64,000 bases of DNA from Nakamurella alba (GCF_009707545.1 NZ_WLYK01000001.1:1488001-1552000); one strand, 5' to 3'. Numbered from the stretch's first letter, positions 36,170 to 45,012 are shown. Numbers and translations are program-made. The notes: generated by a model not told the origin, from the sequence alone.

Positions 36170-37393
36170 ATGGTGGTCAAGCCGCGGGTGTTGGGGATCG
36201 TGTTGGCGGGCGGGGAAGGCAAGCGACTGTGGCCGCTGACGGCCGACCGGGCGAAGCCCGCGGTGCCGTTCGGGGGCAACTTCCGACTCGTCGATTTCGT
36301 GCTGTCGAACCTGGTGAACTCCGGGTACCTGCGCATCTGCGTGCTGACGCAGTACAAGTCGCACTCGCTGGACCGGCACATCACCACCACCTGGCGGATG
36401 AGCCAGATGCTGGGCAACTACGTCACCCCGGTCCCGGCGCAGCAGCGTCTCGGCCCGCGCTGGTACACCGGCAGCGCCGACGCGATCTTCCAGTCGCTGA
36501 ACCTGGTCTACGACGACGGGCCGGAGTACCTGGTCGTCTTCGGCGCCGACCACATCTACCGGATGGACGTCTCGCAGATGGTGCAGGCGCACATCGACTC
36601 CGGGGCCGAGGCCACGGTGGCCGGCATCCGGGTGCCACGGCACGAGGCGACGGCGTTCGGCGTGATCGACACCGCCGAGGACGGCGAGCGGATCACGCGG
36701 TTCCTGGAGAAGCCGGCCGACCCGCCGGCCGTGCCGGACGACCCGAACGTCGCCTACGCCTCCATGGGCAACTACGTCTTCACCACCAAGTCGCTGGTGG
36801 AAGCGTTGAAAGCCGATGCGGCGGACGAGAACTCGGTGCACGACATGGGCGGCAACATCATCCCGATGTTCGTCGACCGGGGGACTGCCAACGTCTACGA
36901 CTTCAGCCGCAACCAGGTCCCCGGGGCCACCGAGCGGGACAAGGGCTACTGGCGCGACGTCGGCACGCTGGACGCGTACCACGACGCGCACATGGACCTG
37001 GTCTCGGTGCACCCGATCTTCAACCTCTACAACCACCACTGGCCGATCCTGTCGCTGCCGCCGACCCTGCCGCCGGCGAAGTTCGTGGAGAACGGCATGG
37101 CGCTCGATTCGATGGTCGGGCCGGGCACGATCATCTCCGGGGCGACCGTGCGCCGGTCGGTGCTGTCGGAGAACGTCCGGGTCCAGATGGGCAGCACCGT
37201 CGAGGGTTCCGTGCTCATGCCCGGCGTCACGATCGGCCGCAACGCGATCGTCCGCAACGCCATCCTGGACAAGAACGCGGTGGTGCCCGACGGCGCCACG
37301 GTGGGCATCGATCCGGAGGGCGACCGTTCCCGCTACACCGTGACCGAGGGCGGCATCACGGTGATCGGCAAGGGCATCACCGTCAGCCGCTGA
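36170..37393 (+). CDS. glgC: glucose-1-phosphate adenylyltransferase
   Basis: GlgC makes ADP-glucose from glucose 1-phosphate and ATP, the regulated step of bacterial glycogen synthesis. The 407-residue protein has the nucleotidyltransferase loop [20 protein letters not shown] (about 11-30), the metal-binding [10 protein letters not shown] and the sugar-phosphate region ([11 protein letters not shown]). A left-handed beta-helix at the C-terminus shows hexapeptide-like repeats ([12 protein letters not shown]). It is divergent from glgA. A hairpin follows its stop. Confidence 0.95.
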   Translation: MVVKPRVLGIVLAGGEGKRLWPLTADRAKPAVPFGGNFRLVDFVLSNLVNSGYLRICVLTQYKSHSLDRHITTTWRMSQMLGNYVTPVPAQQRLGPRWYTGSADAIFQSLNLVYDDGPEYLVVFGADHIYRMDVSQMVQAHIDSGAEATVAGIRVPRHEATAFGVIDTAEDGERITRFLEKPADPPAVPDDPNVAYASMGNYVFTTKSLVEALKADAADENSVHDMGGNIIPMFVDRGTANVYDFSRNQVPGATERDKGYWRDVGTLDAYHDAHMDLVSVHPIFNLYNHHWPILSLPPTLPPAKFVENGMALDSMVGPGTIISGATVRRSVLSENVRVQMGSTVEGSVLMPGVTIGRNAIVRNAILDKNAVVPDGATVGIDPEGDRSRYTVTEGGITVIGKGITVSR

Positions 37394-37407
37394 CGCCGGC
37401 CGCGGTA

Positions 37408-37439
37408 CCCCGGAGGTCGTCCCCACCCGGCCTCCGGGG
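37408..37439. terminator. hairpin between glgC and the carboxypeptidase gene
   Basis: CCCCGGAGG (37408-37416) and CCTCCGGGG (37431-37439) form a 9-bp stem with a 14-nt loop between convergent genes. Confidence 0.45.
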
Positions 37440-37477
37440 GCCGAGTTCCGTTGCCCAGGAGGAACTTCCTTGCGGGG

Positions 37478-38284
37478 TCAGCGTTCGGGCTCGGGCAGTC
37501 GGTCCGGGCAGCCGGTGGTCTCGTACGACTCCGAGTACTCGAAGTGCCAGGGCTCGTTGTCGTAGATCCGGCACCAGCCGAGAGACCCGTCGGTGGCCTG
37601 CAGCCAGACGTAGCCGTTGGCCGGCTGCACGTCCGCGGCGTATCCCGACACGTGCGCCGACTTCTGCCACGGCAGCACCAACTGGTCGGCGACGTCCTTG
37701 CCGTACTGCTCGACGTACGCGTCGTACTGGGCCTGCTGCTGCGCCGCGCTCCGCTTGCCGTCGTTGAGGCAGAGCACCTCGTCGTCCGCCGCGGCGGCCT
37801 TCTTCGCGGCGGCCCAGGCGGCTGCGGCATCGGGCAGCATGCCGGTCGTCGCCTCGTCGTAGTACTGCCCATCGGCCGGGCAGGCCTTGCCGCCGTCCGG
37901 GCCCGCGACGTCGGGTTCCTCCGCCGAGCGGGTCACGATCGTCGGGGCCGGCCCGCTCGTGGTGCTCCGTGAGGAGCTGGTCGCGGTGGTCGGCGTGCTC
38001 CCTGTGGTCTCCGAGGTCTCCGTGGTCCCGGGCGCCTCGGTGGTGGACGTGGTCTCCGTGGGCGGGGCCGCCGATGTTGCGGAGGTGGTCGGGACAGTGG
38101 TCGGCGCAACGGTGATCTGGGTGCTGGAGGTCGCCGGCGGGGCGGTGGTCGTCGCCGGCAGCGTGGTCTGCACGGTCACCGTGACGTCGCCGCCGGCGTC
38201 GGTGCCCGAGGTGCACGCAGCAGCCACCGGGACGAGCGCCACCAGCACCGCGGAGAACAGGGCCGCCCGGCGGGGCGCCCTCAC
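37478..38284 (-). CDS. D-alanyl-D-alanine carboxypeptidase-family lipoprotein (VanY/M15)
   Basis: This 268-residue protein begins with a signal peptide ending VPVAAAC, so Cys24 is the probable lipidated residue. A Thr/Ser/Pro-rich linker (about 28-120) spans the envelope. The C-terminal domain has SAHVSGYAADVQP and WHFEYS, the zinc and catalytic motifs of VanY-type peptidases that trim D-Ala from peptidoglycan stems. GTG 38284 overlaps the methyltransferase stop (GTGA), so it is second in that operon. Its physiological substrate is inferred from the family. Confidence 0.88.
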   Translation of the reverse strand: MRAPRRAALFSAVLVALVPVAAACTSGTDAGGDVTVTVQTTLPATTTAPPATSSTQITVAPTTVPTTSATSAAPPTETTSTTEAPGTTETSETTGSTPTTATSSSRSTTSGPAPTIVTRSAEEPDVAGPDGGKACPADGQYYDEATTGMLPDAAAAWAAAKKAAAADDEVLCLNDGKRSAAQQQAQYDAYVEQYGKDVADQLVLPWQKSAHVSGYAADVQPANGYVWLQATDGSLGWCRIYDNEPWHFEYSESYETTGCPDRLPEPER

Positions 38285-38898
38285 GACCGCTTGACGGCTG
38301 CCAGCAGGCCGTCGCCGACGGGCAGCAGCACGGGCACCAGCCCGGCCTCGTCCCGCACCATCCGTCCCGCCTCGCGGACCGCCACCGTGCGGCTGTCCCG
38401 CTGGGTCGGGTCGCTCACCTTGCCGTCGTGCAGGGCGCCGGCCAGCACCAGCACGCCACCGGGGCGGAGCAGTCGGATCGCCTGCGGCACGTACTCCGGG
38501 AACTCGTCACGGTCGCCGTCCACCAGCACCAGGTCGTAGGCGCCGTCGGTCAGCCGGGGCAGCACGTCCAGGGCGCGTCCGTTGATCAACCGGGCCCGAC
38601 CCTGGCCGACCCCGGCGGCGGAGAAGCTCTCCTTCGCGGCCCGCTGGTGCTCGGCCTCCAGATCGATCGACGTGAGCACGCCGTCCGGGGTCATCCCGGC
38701 GAGCAGGTGCAGCCCGCTGACGCCGGTCCCGGTGCCCACCTCGACGACGGCCCGCGCGCCGCAGGCGGCGGCCAGGAAGGTCAGGGCGGTACCGGCACCG
38801 GCACTGACCGGCTGCAACCCCAGGTCGGCGGACCGGTTCCGGGCGGACACCGTGTGCTCGTCCTCGGGGACGAACAGATCGGCGAAGGCGTGGGTCAC
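38281..38898 (-). CDS. SAM-dependent O-methyltransferase
   Basis: This 205-residue protein belongs to the catechol-O-methyltransferase-like family. It has the SAM site [16 protein letters not shown] (about 51-66), [12 protein letters not shown] and the metal-binding region [18 protein letters not shown] 38898 is chosen since the family starts near [14 protein letters not shown] and GGAAAGG lies upstream; longer in-frame starts encode an Arg-rich tail. It is divergent from sigE, as in mycobacteria. The substrate is unknown. Confidence 0.88.
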   Translation of the reverse strand: MTHAFADLFVPEDEHTVSARNRSADLGLQPVSAGAGTALTFLAAACGARAVVEVGTGTGVSGLHLLAGMTPDGVLTSIDLEAEHQRAAKESFSAAGVGQGRARLINGRALDVLPRLTDGAYDLVLVDGDRDEFPEYVPQAIRLLRPGGVLVLAGALHDGKVSDPTQRDSRTVAVREAGRMVRDEAGLVPVLLPVGDGLLAAVKRS

Positions 38899-39097
38899 GT
38901 CGGCGCCACCGAACCTTTCCGGTCGTCTCGCCCGCCCGGTGCACGTGCTGCCCCGTCGGGATCGGTCGGGCGGCACGTTACCGGCCGGGACCCGAACCGG
39001 CCATCAGGCGCACCCGCGGCCCGGTCCGCGATCCGGCTCCGGCACCGAGCGTGTCCGTCCTGTCCAGCCCGCTCACAGACCGCTCACACCGTCCGCC

Positions 39098-39123
39098 GGA
39101 ACAATCGGCCCTGTCGCGCCGTT
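39098..39123 (+). promoter_or_regulatory. ECF-sigma-type promoter of sigE
   Basis: GGAAC (39098-39102), 17 nt, then CGTT (39120-39123) matches the ECF promoter pattern known for SigE/SigH-class factors. It lies 25 nt before the sigE start and suggests autoregulation. Confidence 0.7.
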
Positions 39124-39148
39124 CTCCTCGGCAGACGCCCAAGAAGAG

Positions 39149-39805
39149 GTGAGTGAGCTGTCCGTCCTGCCCACACCCGTGGATCCCGGCCCGAGCGTGT
39201 CCGAGGCGCCCCGCAACGGGGTGCCGGATGCCGCAGTGCCGGACGCCGCGGCGACCTGGACGCCGCCGGCCTGGGACGAGATCGTCCGCGATCACGGTGA
39301 CCGGGTCTACCGGCTGGCGTACCGCCTGTCCGGCAACGTGCACGACGCCGAGGACATCACCCAGGAGACGTTCATCCGGGTGTTCCGCTCGCTGGCCGGG
39401 TTCCGTCCCGGTTCGTTCGAGGGCTGGCTGCACCGCATCACCACCAACGTGTTCCTGGACATGGTCCGTCGCCGCCAGCGCATCCGGATGGAGGCGCTGC
39501 CGGAGGAGACCGACCGCATCGCCGGCAGCGAACCCTCGCCGGAGCAGGCGTTCTCGGATGCCAACCTGGATCCCGACCTGCAGGCCGCGCTCGACGAGCT
39601 GCTGCCGGAGTTCCGTGCGGCCGTCGTGCTGTGCGACGTCGAGGGCCTGTCGTACGAGGAGATCGGCGCCACCCTCGGGGTGAAGCTCGGCACCGTGCGG
39701 TCCCGCATCCACCGCGGTCGGCAGGCGCTGCGGGCCGGGCTGGAGCGGCGCCGGGCGGCCAGGGCCGCCCACACCTTCGGGGGGCTGGCAGCGGTGATGC
39801 CATGA
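39149..39805 (+). CDS. sigE: ECF RNA polymerase sigma factor SigE
   Basis: This 218-residue sigma-70-type ECF factor has region 2 ([34 protein letters not shown], spanning about 52-85, with the [17 protein letters not shown] core). It also has region 4 ([27 protein letters not shown] in overlapping parts near 171-197). It closely resembles mycobacterial SigE, which responds to envelope stress, and the gene order sigE-anti-sigma-htrA-tatB is the same. The N-terminus is uncertain: GTG 39149 is used, but its ribosome site is poor. The stop overlaps the anti-sigma gene (ATGA). An ECF-type promoter precedes it. Confidence 0.93.
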   Translation: MSELSVLPTPVDPGPSVSEAPRNGVPDAAVPDAAATWTPPAWDEIVRDHGDRVYRLAYRLSGNVHDAEDITQETFIRVFRSLAGFRPGSFEGWLHRITTNVFLDMVRRRQRIRMEALPEETDRIAGSEPSPEQAFSDANLDPDLQAALDELLPEFRAAVVLCDVEGLSYEEIGATLGVKLGTVRSRIHRGRQALRAGLERRRAARAAHTFGGLAAVMP

Positions 39806-40308
39806 CCGGCGTGTTCGAGGATCACCTGGGAGTGGACGCCGTCGTCGCCTACGTCGACGGCGAGCTCGGGCTGACCGCGTTCCAGCGGGCGGCGGCGCAC
39901 ATCGGCCGCTGCCCGGACTGTGCTGCCCAGGTCGCCGAGCAGACGGTCGCGCAGCAGACGCTCCGGTCCGCGGACCTGCCCCGGATGTCCGGCAGCCTGT
40001 TCGACCAGTTGCGCTCGATCCCGGTCGCCGTCCCCGCCGTGCCGACGGTGTCGGTGCCCGGACTGGTCCGGGACAGTCGCGGCCATGTGCGGCACGATCG
40101 TGAACCGGTCGGTGCCGGTCAGGGGGGGCGGAGCCGCCGGTTCCGCTTCGGTGCCGGGGCCCTGGTGGCCGGTCTGGCGGTCGGCGCGCTGGTGGCCGGG
40201 AGCGCCGACTCCGCCCCCGACGCCACCTCGCCGGACACCGTCACCACCATCCCCGGTGCGCCCGTCGACGGGACGCTGCCCGGCTTCCAGCCGGTCTCGC
40301 ACCGCTGA
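39802..40308 (+). CDS. rseA: zinc-containing anti-sigma factor (RseA type)
   Basis: This 168-residue protein has the zinc-associated anti-sigma signature HIGRCPDC (His33, Cys37, Cys40) in its N-terminal helical domain, which would bind SigE. A single membrane segment (about 118-136, [19 protein letters not shown]) and a short extracytoplasmic tail follow. A membrane-spanning form suggests regulated proteolysis as a release route, possibly through HtrA encoded next; that is inference. A run of seven G at 40122-40128 lies between the two domains and is a potential slippage site. Confidence 0.85.
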   Translation: MTGVFEDHLGVDAVVAYVDGELGLTAFQRAAAHIGRCPDCAAQVAEQTVAQQTLRSADLPRMSGSLFDQLRSIPVAVPAVPTVSVPGLVRDSRGHVRHDREPVGAGQGGRSRRFRFGAGALVAGLAVGALVAGSADSAPDATSPDTVTTIPGAPVDGTLPGFQPVSHR

Positions 40309-40352
40309 CGCCGGGTCCCGGCGAACAGCCCCGGCGCCCGACCGCCGTCACG

Positions 40353-40358
40353 TAGCCT
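40353..40358 (+). promoter_or_regulatory. -10 box, leaderless htrA
   Basis: TAGCCT ends 7 nt before ATG 40366, so htrA may be transcribed independently of sigE. Confidence 0.55.
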
Positions 40359-40365
40359 GCAGTCG

Positions 40366-41874
40366 ATGAGTGATCCGCGCAGCACCGAGACCCCCGCGGA
40401 TCCACCGCGTCCCGGACGGCCGGTGCTTCCGCCGCGTCCGCTCCACCGTCCCCCGGTCGATCCCGGCCAGGCCGCCGCTTTCGGTCGCCCGCCCGGAGCG
40501 GTGAACGGCCAGGCACCGCCGCCACGGCAGCCGTCACCACCGATCGGCATGCACCCGCCGGAGATCCCCGACCTCGTCGCCGACGCGTTCGGTCGCCCGG
40601 CGGGCGCCACCGAAGGCCTGCAACGTTTCCCCGAGGAGCCCGCTCCCAAACCGGTCGGCCCGGGAACCGGCGACGCCGACCCGTGGCGCGACCCGCTCGC
40701 CGCCGTCCGCCTCGGCGAGCCGGCACTGCCCGCGGAGAACGTGGAGCCGGAGCCGGTCGCGGGCCCGCTGCCCCGGTTCACCCTGCGCGACGCACTGTTC
40801 CACCGTCGTCTCCGGCCGGGCGCGGTCATCGGCCTGCTGGTGCTGTGTCTGGTCGTCGGAGCGGGCGGCGCTGCCGTCGGAGTACTGGTGGCCCAACGCA
40901 TCCCGGCGGTCGCGAGCGATCCGGACTTCACCCTCACCCCGGTGCAGCCGGCCATCGACCGGCCCACCGGCTCGGTGGCGGAGATCGCCGCGCGGGTGTC
41001 CCCGGCCGTGGTCTCCATCGAGGTGCGGGTGGGGGACACCGGCGACACCGGCTCCGGCGTGGTCATCGACGGCAACGGCTACATCCTCACCAACAACCAC
41101 GTGATCTCCACCGCCGCCACCGACACCTCGGCCGAGCTGACCGTCGTGTTCCACGACGAGACCCGGGTGCCGGCCACCATCGTCGGCCGGGACATCCGGA
41201 CCGACCTGGCCGTGCTGAAGGTCGACGTCGACAACCTGACCGTGATCCAGGTGGGCGACTCGTCGGCGCTCCGCGTCGGCGACCCGGTCATCGCCATCGG
41301 CTCGCCGCTCGGACTCGAGGACACGGTGACCACCGGCATCATCTCCGCGCTGGCCCGCCCGGTGCGGCTGCAAGGGTCGGCGTCGGACACCAACGCGGTG
41401 ATCGACGCACTGCAGACCGACGCGGCGATCAACCCCGGCAACTCCGGCGGCGCCCTGCTCGACGGCACCGGGGCGCTGATCGGCATCAACACCGCGATCC
41501 GCACGCTCGGCGGGGAGGCGAGCGGGTCGATCGGCCTGGGCTTCGCCATCCCGATGAACCTGGCCCGCGAGGTCGCCGAGTCACTGATCCGCACGGGCAC
41601 CATCCAGCACCCGACGCTCGGCGTGAACACCCGGTCCGCCACCGACGGTGAGACCGACGGCGCGCAGGTGCAGAACGTGGTCACCGGGGGACCGGCGGCC
41701 GCCGCCGGGATCCAGGAGGGGGACGTGATCGTCAAGGTCGGCGACCGGGACGTCCAGGACGCCGACGAGCTGGCCGTCGCCGTGCAGGCCTACGACATCG
41801 GGCAGGCGGTGCCGGTGGTGCTGGAGCGGGACGGTCGGACGATGACCGTGACCGTGACGCTCGCCGCGGAATGA
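40366..41874 (+). CDS. htrA: HtrA-type serine protease with PDZ domain
   Basis: HtrA is an envelope quality-control protease. The 502 residues contain a Pro-rich cytoplasmic N-terminus (about 1-145), one membrane helix (about 155-178) and a trypsin-like domain. The triad is His245 (TNNHV), Asp280 (TDLAVLKV) and Ser360 (NPGNSGGAL). A C-terminal PDZ domain (about 410-495, GVNTRSATDGE to VTLAAE) follows. It stands directly after the sigE-anti-sigma pair and has its own leaderless-type box, so expression can be both coupled to and independent of SigE. Confidence 0.94.
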   Translation: MSDPRSTETPADPPRPGRPVLPPRPLHRPPVDPGQAAAFGRPPGAVNGQAPPPRQPSPPIGMHPPEIPDLVADAFGRPAGATEGLQRFPEEPAPKPVGPGTGDADPWRDPLAAVRLGEPALPAENVEPEPVAGPLPRFTLRDALFHRRLRPGAVIGLLVLCLVVGAGGAAVGVLVAQRIPAVASDPDFTLTPVQPAIDRPTGSVAEIAARVSPAVVSIEVRVGDTGDTGSGVVIDGNGYILTNNHVISTAATDTSAELTVVFHDETRVPATIVGRDIRTDLAVLKVDVDNLTVIQVGDSSALRVGDPVIAIGSPLGLEDTVTTGIISALARPVRLQGSASDTNAVIDALQTDAAINPGNSGGALLDGTGALIGINTAIRTLGGEASGSIGLGFAIPMNLAREVAESLIRTGTIQHPTLGVNTRSATDGETDGAQVQNVVTGGPAAAAGIQEGDVIVKVGDRDVQDADELAVAVQAYDIGQAVPVVLERDGRTMTVTVTLAAE

Positions 41875-41891
41875 CGCTCCGGGCCCGCCTG

Positions 41892-41897
41892 TAGGCT
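41892..41897 (+). promoter_or_regulatory. possible tatB promoter (-10)
   Basis: TAGGCT lies 18 nt after the htrA stop and 65 nt before tatB, giving a leader that contains the strong AAGGAGG ribosome site. Confidence 0.4.
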
Positions 41898-41962
41898 GAA
41901 CGGGTCGGCCGAGCGGACTGCGACCGGACCCGGCAGAACGCCCCCGAAGGAGGCCGTGTCAC

Positions 41963-42514
41963 GTGTTCGGCCTGTCCTGGGGTCAGATCCTGCTGATCGT
42001 CCTCGTCGGAGTGTTCCTGCTCGGTCCAGAGCGCATCCCGACCGCGGTGCAGTGGGTGACCTCCAGCATCAAGAAGGTCCGCACCATGGCGCAGGGGGCC
42101 CAGGCGCAACTGCGCAGCGAGATCGGCCCTGAACTCGACGAGCTCCGCCGGCAGATCGCCGACCTGCAGTCCCTCAAGGAGCTGCAGGAGCTGCGTGCGC
42201 TGCGCGACCTCAACCCGCGCAACCTCCTCGGCAAGAGCATCCTCGGGGACGAGTTCTCCGGTGGTGTCACCGGTTTCCTCGGGCTCGACAAGGACAAGCT
42301 GACCGGTTCCGGCGTCGCCCCCAGCCTGGATGCCGACCCGGTGAAGGACGCCGCGGCCGACGCGTCGGCCAACGGCGCCGCGCCGCAGTCGGTCCCCGCC
42401 ACCCCGCCCCCGGTCGACTTCGCCAAGCCCGCCGCCGAAGCCGCCCCACAGGCCCCCGCACCCGCCCCGGTCGTGAGGACCGGCCCGATCCCCTTCGACG
42501 ACGACGCGACGTAA
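41963..42514 (+). CDS. tatB: Sec-independent translocase subunit TatB
   Basis: TatB binds twin-arginine signal peptides with TatC. The 183-residue protein has an N-terminal membrane helix (about 4-21, LSWGQILLIVLVGVFLLGP) with the conserved Gly-Pro hinge. An amphipathic helix and a long charged coiled coil (ELDELRRQIADLQSLKELQELRAL in parts) follow. The C-terminus is Ala/Pro-rich and disordered. GTG 41963 has AAGGAGG upstream. Its TAA is immediately followed by a copy of the structured repeat described elsewhere in this list. Confidence 0.92.
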   Translation: MFGLSWGQILLIVLVGVFLLGPERIPTAVQWVTSSIKKVRTMAQGAQAQLRSEIGPELDELRRQIADLQSLKELQELRALRDLNPRNLLGKSILGDEFSGGVTGFLGLDKDKLTGSGVAPSLDADPVKDAAADASANGAAPQSVPATPPPVDFAKPAAEAAPQAPAPAPVVRTGPIPFDDDAT

Positions 42515-42516
42515 TT

Positions 42517-42640
42517 TGGCGGCGTGGCCGCCGCGGGCCGCTGGTCCCTAGGGGGATCCCGCGTTCTGCGCGTCTTGCACTCTGCTCGTTCCTCGCGCCG
42601 TGCTTCGATGCTCGACCGCACGATCCCGGGACCAGCGACC
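42517..42640 (+). repeat. structured intergenic repeat, copy 1
   Basis: It starts 3 nt after the tatB stop and reads in the tatB direction. Its 5' hairpin is GGCGGC-GTG-GCCGCC (42518-42532). The closing arms are GCTGGTCCC (42540-42548) and GGGACCAGC (42628-42636), perfectly complementary. It shares GGGATCCCGCG and GATGCTCGACCGCACGATCC with copies 3 and 4, but lacks their leading GCTGAACA. Confidence 0.85.
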
Positions 42641-42778
42641 GTTTTCGTTCCGGCCGGCCGTGAAACTGGCGGCAACTTCCGATGGACGCCTTCAGTGGGA
42701 GGACAACGGCCGCCGATCCTGACCGCAGGACGCCAGTCCTCGGTGTTGGTCCTCTGACTTCAGCGTTCGGCGCGAACC
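42641..42778. other. spacer between repeat copies
   Basis: These 138 bp between two repeat copies contain no supported gene. Composition is ordinary; short open frames here have no ribosome site or family similarity. Confidence 0.5.
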
Positions 42779-42911
42779 ACATGGCCGCTCGTCGGGATCG
42801 TGCGGGCGAGCATCGCAGCCCGCAGTGAGGGACGAACGTAGGCGAGAAGCGCAGGACGCGCGATCCCTTACAGGACGAGCGGCCCGCGGCGGCCACGCCG
42901 CCATGTTCAGC
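42779..42911 (-). repeat. structured intergenic repeat, copy 3
   Basis: It reads on the minus strand, downstream of mrp and directly after truncated copy 2. It starts GCTGAACAT, has hairpin GGCGGC/GCCGCC (42888-42893 and 42897-42902) and closing arms GGCCGCTCGTC/GACGAGCGGCC (42874-42884 and 42783-42793), a perfect 11-bp match. The arms differ from those of copy 1 yet remain complementary. Confidence 0.88.
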
Positions 42912-42912
42912 A

Positions 42913-42983
42913 GGCGAGAAACGCAGGACGCGGGATCCCTCTGGGGACCGGCGGCCCGCGAGCGCCAGCTCGCAATGTTCAGC
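42913..42983 (-). repeat. structured intergenic repeat, copy 2 (truncated)
   Basis: It begins 2 nt after the mrp stop in the mrp direction: GCTGAACATT, hairpin GCGAGC-TGGC-GCTCGC (42958-42973), then the common GGGATCCCGCGTCCTGCG. It stops at CTCGCC where copy 3 begins, so the 3' closing arm is missing. Confidence 0.88.
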
Positions 42984-42984
42984 C

Positions 42985-44130
42985 CTACATGTTCCTCTTC
43001 GGCGTGAGGCCCAACTGGAGGCCGGCGAGGGCGCGGGGTTTGCGTTCGGACAGGGTGTCGGCGACCTTCTGGAGGGCGAGGGCGGCGGGGCTGTCGGGGG
43101 ATTGCAGGACCAGCGGGGCGCCGGCGTCGCCGGCGGCGCGCAGGGTGGTGTCGAGGGGGATCTGGCCGAGCAGCGGGACGGTGGTGCCGGTGGACCGGCT
43201 GAGCGACGCGGCCACCCGCTCCCCGCCGCCCGACCCGAACAGGTCGAGCACGGTGCCGTCGGGCAGCGTCATCGGCGACATGTTCTCCACCACCCCGACG
43301 ATCTTCTGCCGGGTCTGCAGCGAGATGGCCCCCGCGCGCTCGGCGACCTCGGCGGCGGCGTCCTGCGGGGTGGTCACCACCAACAGTTCGGCGGTCGGCA
43401 GCAGCTGGGCGGTGGAGATCGCCACGTCACCGGTGCCCGGCGGCAGATCCATCAGCAGCACGTCGAGGTCGGTCCAGTAGACGTCGGCCAGGAACTGCTG
43501 CAACGCCCGGTGCAGCATCGGGCCACGCCAGACCACCGGAGTGTTGCCGTCGACGAACATGCCGACGCTGATCACCCGCACCCCGTGCGCGATCGGCGGC
43601 AGAATCATGTCGCCGACCCGGGTCGGCCGGCCGGTGACGCCGAGCATGCGGGGCACCGAGAACCCGTAGATGTCCGCGTCCAGCACACCGACGGTCAGCC
43701 CGCGAGCTGCCAGCGCGGCGGCCAGGTTCACCGTGACTGTCGACTTGCCGACCCCGCCCTTGCCGGAGGCGACGGCGTACACCCGGGTCGTCGACTCCGC
43801 GCGGGCGAACGGGATGTCCTTGGTGGCGCCGCCCTTGAGCTTGTCCCGCAGCCCCGAGCGCTGTTCGTCGGTCATCACGCCGAGGGTGAGCTGCACCTCG
43901 GTGACACCCGGCACGGCGCGCACGGCGGTGGTCACGTCCCGGGTCAGCGTGTCGCGCAGCGGACACCCGGCGATGGTCAGCAGCACGGTGACCTCGACGA
44001 GACCCTCCGGGGTCACCTCGAGCCGGTCGACCATCCCGAGATCGGTGATGGGGCGCCGGATCTCCGGGTCCTTCACGGTGCCGAGCGCGGTCCGGACCGC
44101 CTCGAGCACCGACGTCGCTGCCTGCGTCAT
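42985..44130 (-). CDS. mrp: Mrp/NBP35-type Fe-S cluster carrier ATPase
   Basis: This P-loop protein carries and delivers iron-sulfur clusters. The 381-residue protein has an N-terminal MIP18/DUF59 domain (1-95, with IAGCPLRDTL). An ATPase domain follows, with the deviant Walker A GKGGVGKS (123-130), LDADIYGFS and MDLPPGTGD. The expected C-terminal CxxC of the Fe-S site is not obvious, as in several actinobacterial Mrp proteins. It is followed immediately by two tandem copies of the structured repeat. Confidence 0.93.
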   Translation of the reverse strand: MTQAATSVLEAVRTALGTVKDPEIRRPITDLGMVDRLEVTPEGLVEVTVLLTIAGCPLRDTLTRDVTTAVRAVPGVTEVQLTLGVMTDEQRSGLRDKLKGGATKDIPFARAESTTRVYAVASGKGGVGKSTVTVNLAAALAARGLTVGVLDADIYGFSVPRMLGVTGRPTRVGDMILPPIAHGVRVISVGMFVDGNTPVVWRGPMLHRALQQFLADVYWTDLDVLLMDLPPGTGDVAISTAQLLPTAELLVVTTPQDAAAEVAERAGAISLQTRQKIVGVVENMSPMTLPDGTVLDLFGSGGGERVAASLSRSTGTTVPLLGQIPLDTTLRAAGDAGAPLVLQSPDSPAALALQKVADTLSERKPRALAGLQLGLTPKRNM

Positions 44131-44216
44131 GTTCCCTCTTCGTGCTTCCCGGGCGGCCCGTCGGCGGGGATGCCGGTGCCGACCCGGCTCCCAGGTTACG
44201 TGCCGGTGACGGCCTG

Positions 44217-44245
44217 ACCGGCCCCACCGGCCCCACCGGCCCCCG
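44217..44245. repeat. 9-bp tandem repeat upstream of mrp
   Basis: CCGGCCCCA is repeated two and a half times in the 333-bp gap between mrp and the stress-protein gene. Further on, 44395-44435 contains imperfect repeats of AAGTTCAAG. The AT-rich TGTTTACATCG at about 44328-44338 could be part of a promoter. No gene fits in this gap. Confidence 0.6.
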
Positions 44246-44463
44246 CGGCCCGGTGGCCGGATCGCGGAGCGGACATTTCATGTGCCCACGACTCGTGCCC
44301 GGTGCACATCCGATGCACACGGAGCTGTGTTTACATCGTGTGAAGGGTCAATCGGTCGCGAGGCGGCCGGACAGATCCGCCGGCCACACAGCACCACAGG
44401 TTCAAGCACAGCAAGTTCAAGAACAACAAGTTCGCAGTACGCAGCACAGGAGAGGTGATCACG

Positions 44464-44976
44464 GTGTCGTCACCGTTGGGATTCCGGACCGCTGCCGGCG
44501 CTCCGCAACTGCCGACCCCGCCGACCGGGTTCGCGGTCGCCGCCTACCCGACCTACCTGCAGGCGCAGGGCGCGGTCGAGTACATGGTCAAGCACGACTT
44601 CTCGATCCAGGACGTCACGATCGTCGGCACCGACCTGCAACTGGTCGAGCGCGTCACCGGTCGGCTGACGGCCGGCAAGCTGGCCGCCGCGGGCGCCGCC
44701 TCCGGCGCCTGGTTCGGCCTCTTCATCGGCATGCTGATGTCGTTCTTCTCCGCAGTACAGGGACCGGTGCTGCTGCTGATCCTGGTCTCGGTCGCGGTGG
44801 GTGCGGCCTTCGGTGCGGTCATGGGCTACCTCGGCTACTCGGTGGCCAAGGGCCGCCGCGATTTCACCAGCGCCTCCCAGGTGGTCGCCCGCCGGTACGA
44901 CGTGCTGTGCGAGCCGCGCACCGCCGAGCAGGCCCGCGAGCTGCTGTCCCGGATGGAACTCGGCCAGCGGATCTGA
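44464..44976 (+). CDS. general stress protein 17M-like membrane protein
   Basis: This 170-residue protein has a YflT/GSP17M-type N-terminal domain (FAVAAYPTYLQAQGAVEYMVKHDF and VTIVGTDLQLVERVTGRL in parts, about 23-75). Two membrane segments (about 85-102 and 105-123) follow, then a short cytoplasmic tail. Homologues are annotated as general stress proteins, with no known activity. GTG 44464 is supported by AGGAGAGG eight bases upstream, better placed than the GTG at 44455. It lies between mrp and corA, as in mycobacteria. Confidence 0.82.
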   Translation: MSSPLGFRTAAGAPQLPTPPTGFAVAAYPTYLQAQGAVEYMVKHDFSIQDVTIVGTDLQLVERVTGRLTAGKLAAAGAASGAWFGLFIGMLMSFFSAVQGPVLLLILVSVAVGAAFGAVMGYLGYSVAKGRRDFTSASQVVARRYDVLCEPRTAEQARELLSRMELGQRI

Positions 44977-44992
44977 CGCCGGCGCGGCCCGC

Positions 44993-45012
44993 ACGCCGGT
45001 TCGGTCCGGCGT
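44993..45012. terminator. hairpin between stress gene and corA
   Basis: ACGCCGG (44993-44999) and CCGGCGT (45006-45012) form a 7-bp stem with loop TTCGGT between convergent genes. Confidence 0.45.

Noticed and set aside
40122-40128. Run of seven G in the anti-sigma gene as a sign of frameshift
   Set aside because: The frame is continuous through the run and both the zinc motif and the membrane segment are in frame, so the gene is intact. Phase variation cannot be judged from one sequence.
42517-42983. Structured repeat as a tRNA or rRNA fragment
   Set aside because: There is no cloverleaf, no TTCGA-type T-loop and no CCA end; the fold is a hairpin plus a long rod.
42825-43007. Short open frames with similar translations in the repeat copies
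   Set aside because: The shared peptide phrases arise because the DNA element is repeated. Frames differ between copies and lack ribosome sites.
44328-44353. GTTT...GGGT as a SigF/SigB-type promoter of the stress-protein gene
   Set aside because: The spacer is only 12 nt, shorter than the 15-17 nt required, and the -10 half is GGGTCA rather than GGGTAT or GGGTAC.
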